Assembly (NCBI RefSeq): GCF_028745515.1
Contig: NZ_JAQZSG010000012.1
Span: 62,001 to 126,000 of the forward strand
Reading direction: 5' to 3'
DNA: 64,000 nt
Source: Paenibacillus thermotolerans
Lineage (GTDB): Bacteria; Bacillota; Bacilli; Paenibacillales; YIM-B00363
Shown: in pieces, positions 24,525-33,213 of the stretch
Position numbering within the stretch: position 1 is the stretch's first letter
Layout: the number at the start of each line of letters is the position of its first letter
Position numbers and translations under genes: made by a program
Notes under the pieces: model-generated
Databases searched by the model: none
What the model was told of the DNA's origin: nothing
The model's input: the letters and a program-made list of their open reading frames with translations, nothing else

Positions 24525-26341
24525 CGCGTCACCTCCGCTGCTTCGGCGCTCCCAACCGGACGGGAGACGCCGTCGATGATGGCGCCGATTTTGGCGCGCC
24601 GCCGGGCTTCGCCCGCCTTCGCATTGCCCGGCTCGTCATCCGCCTCCTCGTAGAACGATTTTCCGAGCGTGTTCAAGCGCTCTTTGATTTCCCGATCGTC
24701 CTTCGACTCCAATACGATTTTCAGCAGGCTCGACTCCAGCGATTGAGACCGCTTCTCGAACCGTTCCACGATCGTATCCACCTCGCCGATGACAAGCTCG
24801 AACATATTGATTTTTTCATGCAACAGGGTAAGGATGTGCTCCTCAATCGTTCCCGCCGTGGACAAATTATAAATTTTCACATCCTGCGTCTGTCCGAGCC
24901 GGTGCACCCGCCCGATCCGCTGCTCGATCCGCATCGGATTCCACGGCAGGTCGAAATTGATGATGTGATGGCAAAATTGCAGGTTGATGCCTTCGCCGCC
25001 CGCCTCCGTAGCAACCATCACCTGCGCGCGCGACCGGAACAAATCCATCATCCAGTCCTTCTTGCCGCGGTTCATCCCGCCCCGGTACGGAACGGCGGTA
25101 ATATGATGCTGCTTTAAATAGCTGAGCAAGTATTCTTGCGAAGCTCTGTATTCGGTAAAAATGATCACCTTGTCGTTAATGTCCCGAATGAGCTCCAGCG
25201 TCTTCTCGGCCTTCGTGTTGGCCTGAATGTTGCGGATAATGTTGACCAGCTCCCATACCCGCGGCCGGGTGGGCGAGTCCTCGGGAAGCTTCTTAAATAA
25301 ATTGACAAGCGATATAAACACGGCGTCGCGGGAAGAGCACACCTCCCGCTGCAGCGTCACAAGCGCCAGCCCGCTGCTGATATCCCCGCCGGAATCCTCG
25401 TAGCGCTGCTTTACGAAGCGGGTGACGCCCTCGTACAGCTCCATCTCCTCCGGCGAAAGGGTAAGCGTAATATTTTTGACATGGCGCTTCGTAAACTGTA
25501 CGCCGCCGTCGCTGCGCCTGTTGCGGATCATCACCTTCTGTAACTCTTGCTGGAGAAGCGATTCGTTTTTGGGGATCCTTTTTTCCGCGACGAAGTTCGA
25601 TAGAAAGCTGCCCTGGCCGCCCAGCTGCCCCGGCTTCAATAAGGTGATCAAATTGTAGAGCTCGGCCAAATCGTTCTGCACGGGCGTCGCCGTCAGCAGC
25701 AGGCAATATTTTTTGCGGAGCTGCGTTACGAATTGATAGTTGGTTGTCTTCTTGTTTTTCAGCTTGTGCGCCTCGTCGATAATCAGCATGTCGTAGTCGA
25801 GACCGAGCACGACGTCCCGGTGCGGGTCGCGCTTCGCCGTATCCATGGAGGCGACGATGACGTCGCACGTTTCCCACATGTGGGCTTTCTTCTGGGCGGC
25901 GGCGCTGATGCCGAATTTGCCGTTGAGCTCTCTGACCCACTGAAGCACGAGAGAGGCGGGCACGAGAATAAGCGCTTTCTTCACCAAACCGCGGATCATA
26001 TATTCTTTCAGCACGAGTCCGGCTTCGATCGTTTTGCCGAGGCCCACCTCGTCCGCGAGGATGGCGCGCCCGCGCATTTCGTGCAGCACCCGCTTGGCGG
26101 CTTCCAGCTGATGCGGGAGCGGCTCCAGCTTCGGAAGATGACGGAGGCACTGCAGCTCGTCGAAGCTTTGAATGAGGTCCGACTGCTCGGCCTCATAGGC
26201 CAATTGATAATAGGTAAAATGATCCCAAGGACCGTTTCTTTCGATGCGGGACTCCAGCTCTTCCAGCCACGAGCGGTCGAAGGTGAGCTCAAGATGATCG
26301 TGAATGAGTCGCGTCGGTTCCGGCAGAGCGGTTTTTCGCAT
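24521..26341 (-). CDS. yqhH: SNF2-family DEAD/DEAH ATPase (YqhH)
   Basis: The 606-residue Swi2/Snf2 ATPase carries motif I as ADEVGLGKTIEAGL (about residue 96), motif II as IIDEAHKLKN, motif III LLLTATPVQND, and in the second RecA lobe VMVATEAGGEGINLQFCHHIINFDLPWNPMRIEQRIGRVHRLGQ (motifs V and VI). Such proteins translocate on double-stranded DNA or remodel protein-nucleic acid complexes. The bacterial RapA-like members recycle RNA polymerase, but YqhH itself has no assigned function that I know. It is the first gene of the yqhH-yqhG operon and is divergent from lipM, the arrangement expected from the Bacillus yqh region. Confidence 0.9.
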   Translation of the reverse strand: MRKTALPEPTRLIHDHLELTFDRSWLEELESRIERNGPWDHFTYYQLAYEAEQSDLIQSFDELQCLRHLPKLEPLPHQLEAAKRVLHEMRGRAILADEVGLGKTIEAGLVLKEYMIRGLVKKALILVPASLVLQWVRELNGKFGISAAAQKKAHMWETCDVIVASMDTAKRDPHRDVVLGLDYDMLIIDEAHKLKNKKTTNYQFVTQLRKKYCLLLTATPVQNDLAELYNLITLLKPGQLGGQGSFLSNFVAEKRIPKNESLLQQELQKVMIRNRRSDGGVQFTKRHVKNITLTLSPEEMELYEGVTRFVKQRYEDSGGDISSGLALVTLQREVCSSRDAVFISLVNLFKKLPEDSPTRPRVWELVNIIRNIQANTKAEKTLELIRDINDKVIIFTEYRASQEYLLSYLKQHHITAVPYRGGMNRGKKDWMMDLFRSRAQVMVATEAGGEGINLQFCHHIINFDLPWNPMRIEQRIGRVHRLGQTQDVKIYNLSTAGTIEEHILTLLHEKINMFELVIGEVDTIVERFEKRSQSLESSLLKIVLESKDDREIKERLNTLGKSFYEEADDEPGNAKAGEARRRAKIGAIIDGVSRPVGSAEAAEVTR

Positions 26342-26466
26342 GTGTAACGCCCCCTGCTTAAGTCTCGCCCGGATGAATGGCTTATCGAGCGTAAGTTACG
26401 TCTTAGTATGTACGGAAAGCCGGAGGTTCATAACTTTGAAACTGGTTTCCGCCCGCGAGCGGTCCG

Positions 26467-26496
26467 TTGGGCAAAAGGTTTCGCGCGTGCTATCAT
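26467..26496 (+). promoter_or_regulatory. Possible promoter of lipM
   Basis: TTGGGC (26467-26472) and TATCAT (26491-26496) are spaced by 18 bases and lie 40 bases before the lipM start, a weak match to a sigma-A promoter. Confidence 0.35.
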
Positions 26497-26535
26497 CAAT
26501 ATATAAATAGAAGCGAAGGAAAGAGTGTGGAGATT

Positions 26536-27381
26536 ATGGTTGAGCAGTGGCGTTTCATTCGGTCCGGCCGCCGGAGGCCGGCATATAATATGGCAGCGGA
26601 TGAGGCGATGATGATCGCGGTGGGCGCCGGGGAGGCGCCGCCGACGCTTCGGTTTTTCGGATGGGATCCGGCGACGCTGTCGATCGGTTATTTCCAGAAG
26701 GCGGCGGACGAGGTTCGGCTGGACGAAGTGAAGGCGAGAGGGCTCGGCTTCGTCCGCCGGCCGACCGGGGGACGGGCGGTGCTGCACGATGCGGAGCTGA
26801 CGTATTCGATCGTCGTGCCCGACAAGTACCCGGGACTGCCCGCGTCGGTGACGGAGTCGTACCGGGTGCTGAGCGAAGGGCTCGTGCACGGGTTTCGGGC
26901 GCTTGCGCTCGATGCGGAGATGGTGTCCTTGGCGAGCGAGGAGGAGAAGGCGAAATATTCGGCCGCCGGCTCGGCGGCGTGCTTCGATTCGCCTTCCTGG
27001 TACGAGCTCGTCGTGGACGGCCGCAAGGTGGCGGGCAGCGCCCAGGTGCGCCAGCACGGCGCGGTGCTGCAGCACGGCTCGATCCTGCTCGACATCGACG
27101 CCGAGCTTCTGTTCGAGCTGCTGCAGTTTCGTTCGCAGCGGCTGCGCGAGCGCCTCGCGAGCGATTTCGCCGGCAAGGCGGCGGCGATCAACGATTTGCG
27201 GGCGGCGCGCGGGCTTCCGCCCGTGGCGGTGGCCGAGGCGGAGGAGGCGTTCGCCTCGGGCTGGGCGCAGGCGCTCGGCGTAACGCTCGCGCCTGCGGAT
27301 TTGTCCGCCGCCGAGGAAGCGGCGGCGGCGAAGCTTGCTGCCGAGAAATACGGCAGCGACGAGTGGAATTTGCGAAGGTGA
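26536..27381 (+). CDS. lipM: Octanoyltransferase LipM (lipoate protein ligase A family)
   Basis: The 281-residue enzyme transfers octanoate from acyl carrier protein to GcvH, the first step of lipoate synthesis in Bacillus. Visible signatures are WRFIRSGRRRPAYNMAADEA, FFGWDPATLSIGYFQ, RRPTGGRAVLHD, and the acyl-thioester Cys149 in AACFDSPSWYEL, equivalent to Cys150 of B. subtilis LipM. The conserved Lys in VDGRKVAGSAQ is present. In B. subtilis the gene (yqhM) lies near yqhG and yqhH, as here. I choose ATG 26536. GTG 26527 with GAAGG seven bases upstream is an equally possible start adding three residues. Confidence 0.9.
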   Translation: MVEQWRFIRSGRRRPAYNMAADEAMMIAVGAGEAPPTLRFFGWDPATLSIGYFQKAADEVRLDEVKARGLGFVRRPTGGRAVLHDAELTYSIVVPDKYPGLPASVTESYRVLSEGLVHGFRALALDAEMVSLASEEEKAKYSAAGSAACFDSPSWYELVVDGRKVAGSAQVRQHGAVLQHGSILLDIDAELLFELLQFRSQRLRERLASDFAGKAAAINDLRAARGLPPVAVAEAEEAFASGWAQALGVTLAPADLSAAEEAAAAKLAAEKYGSDEWNLRR

Positions 27382-27418
27382 TCATTATTAATCGGATTCG
27401 TAAGGGGGCGTGGGAAGC

Positions 27419-28342
27419 ATGTCTTGGCTGCGAAAGGTCGGTCGCTTGTTTGGGTTTGGCGAGGGTCGGGTACGGGAGTGGGAGTCCGTACCTTATGAGC
27501 TGCGCGAAGGCGTCGGGCTTGCCGTGCACGATTCGCCGGCGCTTCTGGAGCTGGAGGAACGGCTTCGTAAAGCGGTTCAAGGCGCGGGCTGGCTTGAGCA
27601 TGTGAAGATGCGTGTGTTCGCGAAGCATCCCAGGATGACGGACGCGGAGTATGACTGGCTGTGGCTCGAGCTGCGGCGGTTTTTCCTCATGACGACGGTC
27701 GTGCGGTATGTGCCGATGTACAGCCCGAAGGTCGACGATATTTGGCACGAGATGCTGTTGTTTTCTAGGGAATATGAAGCGTTCTGCCGTTCGTTCGCCG
27801 GAAGGGTCATCCATCATACGCCGCATGTGAACGCTGTCCCTAGGCAGCAGGCTGCACGGGATCGGGCGTGGTTCGAGCTGCTGTACGGCACGATGTTTTC
27901 GGTGCAGCCGAATAGCGAGCGGGTGCTTGGCCGGTTCCGGCTGCGGCCGATCCCCGCCGATGACCTGGATTGGCTGAGAATGAGCGGGACGGAGGAAATA
28001 TACGAGCGGCTGATGGCGGAGCCTTCCGGAGACGCGGCGGTTGATCGCGCGGCGAAGGATATCGCGGAGCGGATCTACGAGCATGGGCGGCGGCTGGATG
28101 ATTATAAGATGCATGGCCGGAAGGCGGTGTCGTCGAATGTGAACGATTATGCGGCCGCTTACGCCGTGAGCTTGCTGACGTTCAGCGTGCTGCAGGAGGA
28201 GCAGCGGGTTCACGCCGGCGGCGATTCCGGAGTAGTGCCTTATGCGGATTCGGGTGACTCCGGAGGCGGTGGCGGCGGCGGAGACGGCGGAGGCTCGTCC
28301 TGCGGCGGTTCCTCGTGCGGCGGCGGCTGCGGGGGAAGCTGA
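27419..28342 (+). CDS. GRDP-like protein with a Gly-Cys-rich tail
   Basis: The 307-residue protein has a central VDDIWHEMLLFSREYEAFCRSFAG motif near residue 102, typical of the glycine-rich-domain protein-like family in which Asp-x-x-Trp-His and a following Tyr-x-x-Phe-Cys are conserved. It ends in a long flexible tail of Gly with paired Cys (GGSSCGGSSCGGGCGGS). No signal peptide or membrane segment is visible. The Cys pairs could bind a metal or form cross-links, which is inference. ATG 27419 follows AAGGGGG at 12 bases. It lies 37 bases after lipM on the same strand. Confidence 0.65.
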   Translation: MSWLRKVGRLFGFGEGRVREWESVPYELREGVGLAVHDSPALLELEERLRKAVQGAGWLEHVKMRVFAKHPRMTDAEYDWLWLELRRFFLMTTVVRYVPMYSPKVDDIWHEMLLFSREYEAFCRSFAGRVIHHTPHVNAVPRQQAARDRAWFELLYGTMFSVQPNSERVLGRFRLRPIPADDLDWLRMSGTEEIYERLMAEPSGDAAVDRAAKDIAERIYEHGRRLDDYKMHGRKAVSSNVNDYAAAYAVSLLTFSVLQEEQRVHAGGDSGVVPYADSGDSGGGGGGGDGGGSSCGGSSCGGGCGGS

Positions 28343-28389
28343 GCGGCAGCTTGCGGGTGCGGTGCTTCGTCGCTGCCCGCTCCCCGTTG

Positions 28390-28582
28390 GAAAATAGCAA
28401 CACTATGAGTTGCTAAGTGCCTGTTTTTCGGTATGCGTGGGAAATTAGCCACACTGTGGGTTGCTATTGACCTCAAATCGTCGGTCCAAGCGGCAGAAGT
28501 CGGGAAATAGCCACTTCAGGTGTTGCTAAAAATTTGTCGACCGCCTTTTTGGGCCGAATAGCAACTTGTAGTGTTACTACTA
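28390..28582. repeat. Four copies of a palindromic intergenic repeat
   Basis: Copies of about 28 bases (near 28390-28417, 28441-28467, 28503-28530 and 28555-28582) follow the form AATAGCAACA-N6-GTTGCTA, each an inverted repeat able to form a small hairpin. Spacings of roughly 22-36 bases and variable centres rule out a CRISPR array. The family differs from the one at 2111-2301. Confidence 0.7.
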
Positions 28583-28592
28583 TCGGGTGTGC

Positions 28593-29432
28593 CTACAAGA
28601 TCAACCTCTCGAACTCGGCCTGAAGCGCGCGGGAGATGGCGCCCGGGGAGCCGCTGCCGATCGGTCGCCCGTCGACGGCGATGATCGGCATTATTTCCGC
28701 CGTCGTGCTCAGCAGGAACGCTTCGTCGGCGGCGTAGAGCTCCTCAAGCGTGAACGCCGCTTCGCGGAGCGGTATGCCAAGCCCGTTCGCAAGGCGTATG
28801 GCGACGGCTCGGGTAATGCCGTGCAGGATGAGATGGTTCGCCGGATGCGTCAAAATAACGCCGTCCCGCACGATCGCCACGTTAGAGGAGCTGCCTTCGG
28901 TTACGATTCGGTCCCGGTGCAAAATTGCCTCCCAAGCGCCCGCTTCGGAGGCGGCCTGCTTCGCGAGCACGTTCGGCAGCAGGTTCAAGCTTTTGATATC
29001 GCAGCGAAGCCAGCGGATATCCGGATGCGTGACCACCGCGACGCCTTCGCGGATTGCCTTCACCGGCCGGTCCAGCGGGTTCGTAAATGCGGTAATCGTC
29101 GGACGCGGCGCCGGAGCCGGAAACGCATGCGAACGAGGAGCGGCGCCGCGGGTAACCTGCAGGTATACGATCCCGTCGGTCACGCCGTCGGCCTTCACGA
29201 GCTCAGCGATGCCGCCGGAGAGGCGCTCCGCGGAATACGGAAGCTCAATCCGAATCTCCGCGACGCTGCGAATTAACCGGGCCCAGTGTGCCTCCGCCTC
29301 GAACAGCTTGCCTCCGTAGATCCGAAACACTTCATAAATTCCGTCCCCGAAATTAAACCCGCGGTCCTCGATATCGACCGAAGCGCCTGTGCGCGCCGAT
29401 AGCGACTCTCCGTTCCAAATGTATGTGCCCAT
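28593..29432 (-). CDS. dat: D-amino-acid transaminase / class IV aminotransferase
   Basis: The 279-residue PLP enzyme of fold type IV has EDRGFNFGDGIYEVFRIYGGKLF near the N-terminus, the PLP Lys in LRCDIKSLNLLPNVLAKQ (about residue 146), and EGSSSNVAIV. The RCDIKSLNLL motif points to D-alanine transaminase, which makes D-glutamate and D-alanine for peptidoglycan, rather than aminodeoxychorismate lyase. I cannot fully exclude the latter. ATG 29432 is chosen over an ATG nine bases upstream, which sits only two bases after AAAGGAG. The gene is divergent from nrdJ across a 425-base spacer. Confidence 0.8.
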   Translation of the reverse strand: MGTYIWNGESLSARTGASVDIEDRGFNFGDGIYEVFRIYGGKLFEAEAHWARLIRSVAEIRIELPYSAERLSGGIAELVKADGVTDGIVYLQVTRGAAPRSHAFPAPAPRPTITAFTNPLDRPVKAIREGVAVVTHPDIRWLRCDIKSLNLLPNVLAKQAASEAGAWEAILHRDRIVTEGSSSNVAIVRDGVILTHPANHLILHGITRAVAIRLANGLGIPLREAAFTLEELYAADEAFLLSTTAEIMPIIAVDGRPIGSGSPGAISRALQAEFERLIL

Positions 29433-29519
29433 GTATAACATCGCTCCTTTTGGATCATTTTAAAATCAGAACAAGTGTTCCCTAAAGCGCATGATTGTGC
29501 TACAATAGCTTTTAATAAG

Positions 29520-29660
29520 AGTACCAAATCGGAAATGGGCGAGCAATTTTTGGCAAAAGCAGGCCGGAAGGAGAACTGTCGAGCTTTGTCGAAAAATAAT
29601 ACTTCCGTCTCACGAAAAAGTGAGTTCTTGGGAGAAAAGAAGAGATAATGGGTGCGAGAC
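29520..29660. other. Leader-like segment with hairpin, 0A-box-like site and a small reading frame
   Basis: In the spacer upstream of nrdJ lie TGTCGAA (29587-29593, an exact core of a Spo0A box), a nearby TGTCGAG, a CTCAC/GTGAG hairpin (29609-29624) and a 37-codon frame (29535-29648) rich in Lys, Arg and Ser that lacks a good ribosome site. I cannot assign a function. The frame may be chance. Confidence 0.25.
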
Positions 29661-29690
29661 TCTATTTTTTATCTCAAATTTCTGATAGAA

Positions 29691-29706
29691 GTACAATATG
29701 TAGTGC
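29691..29706. promoter_or_regulatory. NrdR box 1 upstream of nrdJ
   Basis: The core CAATATGTAG at 29694-29703 matches the NrdR consensus CWATATATWG with one change. It lies just before a TATAAT -10 element (29709-29714). NrdR represses ribonucleotide reductase genes when dATP is plentiful. Confidence 0.6.
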
Positions 29707-29723
29707 TGTATAATGGACTCTGC

Positions 29724-29739
29724 ACACAATATATAGTAA
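29724..29739. promoter_or_regulatory. NrdR box 2 upstream of nrdJ
   Basis: ACACAATATATAGTAA contains the full core CAATATATAG. Its centre is 33 bases from box 1, close to three helical turns as is usual for NrdR box pairs, and the pair brackets the TATAAT element. A weaker half-site, ATATATTGTGT, occurs near 29819-29829. Confidence 0.65.
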
Positions 29740-29857
29740 TGTAACTACATAACCTCAAATTGCTTACACAACGCCGTTTTTAGCTGCTTGTCGAAGCCTG
29801 GCGGAGCGGAATGGACGCATATATTGTGTAATTTATTATGTTGTAGGAGGGTGTTCC

Positions 29858-32470
29858 TTGAAAACGAAGCAAAAAGTGAAACTCGAGGGCCTGAGCGAAA
29901 AGATTTTCCTCGACCGGTACGCACGCAAAGACGCGGATTACAATAACACCAAAGTCGGTGACGTGGTGCTCGTCTTGACGAAGGACGACCCGAAATTCCC
30001 TGCTAAAGAAGTGGGCGAAGTAACGGCGCGCAACGGCAAGAACGTTACGGTGGTGACCCGTTCCGGACTTACGGTGGAAACGACCGTGGAAAAGCTGACG
30101 TTGACGCTTGAGAAAACTCCGGAAGAGATGTGGGATCGTCTTGCGTCTGCCATGGCTTCGGTAGAGGCGCCTGAGAAGCGAAAGCAATGGACGGAAAACT
30201 TCAGATATATTCTTGACGATTGGAAGCTCGTTCCGGGAGGACGGATCGCAGCGGGCGCGGGCGCCAGCGACGAACTGACGTTGTTTAACTGCTACGTTAT
30301 CCCGTCTCCGCACGACAGCCGCGGCGGCATTATGACGACGCTGTCCGAGATGACGGAAATTATGTCCCGCGGCGGCGGCGTAGGCATCAACCTGTCCACG
30401 CTTCGTCCGCGCCGTTCGATCGTGGCCGGCGTGAACGGCTCCTCCAGCGGCGCCGTATCCTGGGGCGGATTGTTCAGCTACACAACGGGGCTTATCGAGC
30501 AAGGCGGTTCGCGCCGCGGCGCTTTGATGCTCATGATCAACGACTGGCATCCGGACTTGCTTGACTTCATCACCGTTAAGCAAACAATGGGCCAAGTGAC
30601 CAACGCGAACTTATCCGTTTGCGTAAGCAACGGATTTATGAAGGCCGTTAAAGAAGATTTGGAGTGGAACCTCGAGTTCCCGGACACGAAATACGCCGAT
30701 TACGACACGACGTGGGACGGCGACTTGGCGAAGTGGAAAGCGGACGGCAAGCCGGTTGTACACTACCGCACCGTACGCGCCCGCGACGTATGGCATACGA
30801 TTATCGAATCCGCTTGGAAATCGGCGGAGCCGGGCGTCGTATTTATGGAGTACTACAACCAAATGTCCAACTCCTGGTACTTCAACCCGATTATTTGTAC
30901 GAATCCGTGCGGCGAACAAGGCTTGCCTGCATGGGGCGTATGCAACCTGTCGGCGATCAACCTTTCGAAATTTTTTGACGAAGACAAGAAAGATGTGGCG
31001 TGGGACGAGCTCGGCAAAACGGTCCGTTACTCCGTGCGCTTCTTGGATAACGTTATCGATAAGACGCCGTATCATTTTGAAGAGAACAAAATCAACCAGC
31101 AGGGCGAGCGCCGCGTAGGGCTTGGCTCCATGGGTCTTGCCGAGCTGATGATCAAGCTTGAAATCCGTTACGGCAGCGCGGAATCGCTTGAGTTCCTCGA
31201 TAAGCTGTACGGTTTTATTGCGAAGGAAGCTTATTTGTCTTCGGCGGAAATTGCGGCTGAGAAAGGCTCTTTCAAGCATTACGATTACGAAAAGTTCATG
31301 CAAAGCGGCTTCATGAAGAACATCGTGAGCGTATATCCGGAAGTTGGCGCGGCGATCAAGAAGAACGGCATGCGCAACGTTACGGTCATCACCCAAGCTC
31401 CGACAGGCAGCACGGGTACGATGGTCGGCACTTCCACGGGTATTGAACCGTACTTCGCATTCGAATATTACCGTCAGAGCCGCCTCGGCTTCGATAAGCA
31501 GCTTGTTCCGATCGCTCAAGAATGGAAGGACGCGCATCCGGGCGAAGAGCTTCCGGAATGGTTCATTACGGCGATGGATCTGTCCGCCGAGGACCACATC
31601 CGCGCACAAGCGGCCATCCAGCGTTGGGTGGACAGCTCGATCTCCAAGACGGCAAACTGCCCGGCAGACTTTACCGTTGAAGAGACGAAGAGATTGTATG
31701 AGCTTGCCTTTGAGCTTGGCTGCAAGGGCGTAACGATCTACCGCGACGGCAGCCGCGACGTTCAAGTTCTGAGCACGAAGAAGGACGACGAGAAGAAGGA
31801 AGAGCCTGCGGCACAAGCTCCGGAAGCTGCTGAAGCACCGGCAGCACCGGAAGAGAAGGTGCTCGAGAAGATCGCTTCCGCGATTTCCGTCAATGTGACA
31901 CCGCAGCAAAAGCAAGTGTTCGATAAGGAATACCGCAGCCGTCCGCAAGTGCTTCGCGGCGCGACGTATAAATTCAACACGCCGTTCGGCATCGCGTACA
32001 TTACGATCAACGACACGAACGGTACGCCGAGCGAGATTTTCTTGAACGTAGGCAAAGCCGGTTCCGACGTATTCGCGATGTCCGAGGCGCTCGGCCGCGT
32101 CATCTCCTTGTTCCTCCGCTATGGGGATCACGGAAACAAGACGGCGTTGCTGATCAAGCACCTCAAAGGAATCGGCGGCTCCGGCGCAGTCGGATTCGGT
32201 CCGAACCGCGTCGAGTCCATCGCCGATGCAGTAGCGAAGGCGCTTGAGATTCACGTGCAAAGCGAGCAAGAGCGCAGCGCTTACGAAAGCGCCGAGCAGC
32301 TTGTAACCGCAACGCAAGAGCATGTGGTGGACGAGGATTCACCAATTGCGTTGAAGGGCAAGAGCCTCCCGGTATCCACCGATCTTTGCCCGGGCTGCGG
32401 CTCCGCTTCCCTGGTGAACATGGAAGGCTGCAAGACATGCACGAACTGTGGCTATAGCAAGTGTAGTTAA
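29858..32470 (+). CDS. nrdJ: Adenosylcobalamin-dependent (class II) ribonucleotide reductase
   Basis: The 870-residue enzyme reduces ribonucleotides to deoxyribonucleotides using vitamin B12 and no separate radical subunit. Visible features are GGRIAAGAGASDELTLFNCYVIPSP, the loop SRGGGVGINLSTLRPR, GSRRGALMLMI, the active-site NPCGEQ motif (Asn-x-Cys-x-Glu, about residue 348), TGSTGTMVGTSTGIEP, and a C-terminal zinc-ribbon-like redox tail (CPGCGSASL with CKTCTNCGYSKC). An Ala/Pro/Glu linker near residues 645-665 joins core and tail. Translation starts at TTG 29858 after TAGGAGGG. NrdR boxes upstream suggest dATP-linked repression. A strong terminator follows, so it is monocistronic. Confidence 0.95.
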   Translation: MKTKQKVKLEGLSEKIFLDRYARKDADYNNTKVGDVVLVLTKDDPKFPAKEVGEVTARNGKNVTVVTRSGLTVETTVEKLTLTLEKTPEEMWDRLASAMASVEAPEKRKQWTENFRYILDDWKLVPGGRIAAGAGASDELTLFNCYVIPSPHDSRGGIMTTLSEMTEIMSRGGGVGINLSTLRPRRSIVAGVNGSSSGAVSWGGLFSYTTGLIEQGGSRRGALMLMINDWHPDLLDFITVKQTMGQVTNANLSVCVSNGFMKAVKEDLEWNLEFPDTKYADYDTTWDGDLAKWKADGKPVVHYRTVRARDVWHTIIESAWKSAEPGVVFMEYYNQMSNSWYFNPIICTNPCGEQGLPAWGVCNLSAINLSKFFDEDKKDVAWDELGKTVRYSVRFLDNVIDKTPYHFEENKINQQGERRVGLGSMGLAELMIKLEIRYGSAESLEFLDKLYGFIAKEAYLSSAEIAAEKGSFKHYDYEKFMQSGFMKNIVSVYPEVGAAIKKNGMRNVTVITQAPTGSTGTMVGTSTGIEPYFAFEYYRQSRLGFDKQLVPIAQEWKDAHPGEELPEWFITAMDLSAEDHIRAQAAIQRWVDSSISKTANCPADFTVEETKRLYELAFELGCKGVTIYRDGSRDVQVLSTKKDDEKKEEPAAQAPEAAEAPAAPEEKVLEKIASAISVNVTPQQKQVFDKEYRSRPQVLRGATYKFNTPFGIAYITINDTNGTPSEIFLNVGKAGSDVFAMSEALGRVISLFLRYGDHGNKTALLIKHLKGIGGSGAVGFGPNRVESIADAVAKALEIHVQSEQERSAYESAEQLVTATQEHVVDEDSPIALKGKSLPVSTDLCPGCGSASLVNMEGCKTCTNCGYSKCS

Positions 32471-32474
32471 TAAT

Positions 32475-32501
32475 AAGGGCCGGGGGCTTCCCCCGGCCTT
32501 T
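32475..32501 (+). terminator. Rho-independent terminator of nrdJ
   Basis: AAGGGCCGGGGG pairs with CCCCCGGCCTTT around a short loop, five bases after the stop codon. Confidence 0.85.
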
Positions 32502-32605
32502 GTGATTTTTCATCAAAAGTTGCAAAATGTTCACAATATGCTGTAAATTTTATTTCAAAATATTTTGTAAATTGATTTATGCATACAAATGAATAAAAAT
32601 GCATT

Positions 32606-32639
32606 AAAGGCTTAGAAGGCAACTTCCTAAGCCTTTTTT
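32606..32639 (+). terminator. Second terminator-like hairpin downstream of nrdJ
   Basis: AAAGGCTTAG (32606-32615) pairs with CTAAGCCTTT (32627-32636) and T bases follow. No intact gene lies between it and nrdJ, so it may be left over from a lost gene. Confidence 0.65.
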
Positions 32640-33213
32640 GTTTTTTAAGCTAAATGATTTGCGCAACGGCATCGTAAGATGTGGTGGATTATTGGACAGT
32701 TGATTACTACTGGAGAAGGTGTCTTTTGAGTTGGAAGGTGTGGTAAAACGAATGTCGAATTTATTTAAAGCTATATTGAGAAGAGTCAGGCGTTAGGACT
32801 TTCTGTTTATAGAATCGATACAGGTGTAATTGGAAAGATATTTGGTATTGTTCGAAAAACGGATTTCCAACAATGATGGGAGATAGAGGCTTTAAGACAT
32901 TTTCAAAACGCGTCGGTCTATCAATAGTAGACTATTTTCGATTTGATAATCACTATGTAATTAATAGTGTTGATGAACTTAATCGCTTTGAAATTCTTTA
33001 GGTAATTCATGGAGCAATCAACGAGTCAATACTATATTATAGGAATCAAATCGCTCCGGCGGCAATGTAGGACTTAATATTATGTCCATGGCTGCCGTTT
33101 TTTCTTTCTCAGGACCCGGTGAATAGATTAGTGTAATTATTCCTATTGATAAATTGCGGGTTTAGGTCGACTTTTCGACTCCTTTCTCCTATTAAGCGTT
33201 ACATCGTCGAAGT
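32640..33213. other. AT-rich spacer with gene scraps, no intact gene
   Basis: This stretch has stops in all frames. The longest open piece (32873-33001) would give 42 residues (MMGDRGFKTFSKRVGLSIVDYF and on) that I cannot assign. A terminator-like hairpin lies at 33060-33103. Base composition is clearly lower in GC than the flanking core genome. It looks like decayed acquired DNA. Confidence 0.5.
33060..33103 (+). terminator. Terminator-like hairpin in decayed DNA
   Basis: CGGCA/TGCCG and GGAC/GTCC pair as an interrupted stem, followed by TTTTTT. No intact gene lies upstream. Confidence 0.5.

Noticed and set aside
26342-26535. A glycine riboswitch near yqhH, as in front of gcvT in Bacillus
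   Set aside because: The gcvT operon is absent and the spacer lacks the tandem aptamer pattern.
28390-28582. A possible CRISPR array of four repeats
   Set aside because: Repeats are imperfect, spacing is irregular, spacer-like parts share sequence and no cas genes are near.
29442-29857. A cobalamin riboswitch before the B12-dependent reductase
   Set aside because: No B12-box-like sequence or matching fold was seen. NrdR boxes explain the regulation better.
30611-32323. A 570-codon minus-strand frame inside nrdJ
   Set aside because: It lies opposite the well supported nrdJ gene, and its composition is rich in Arg, Leu and Val without any family motif.
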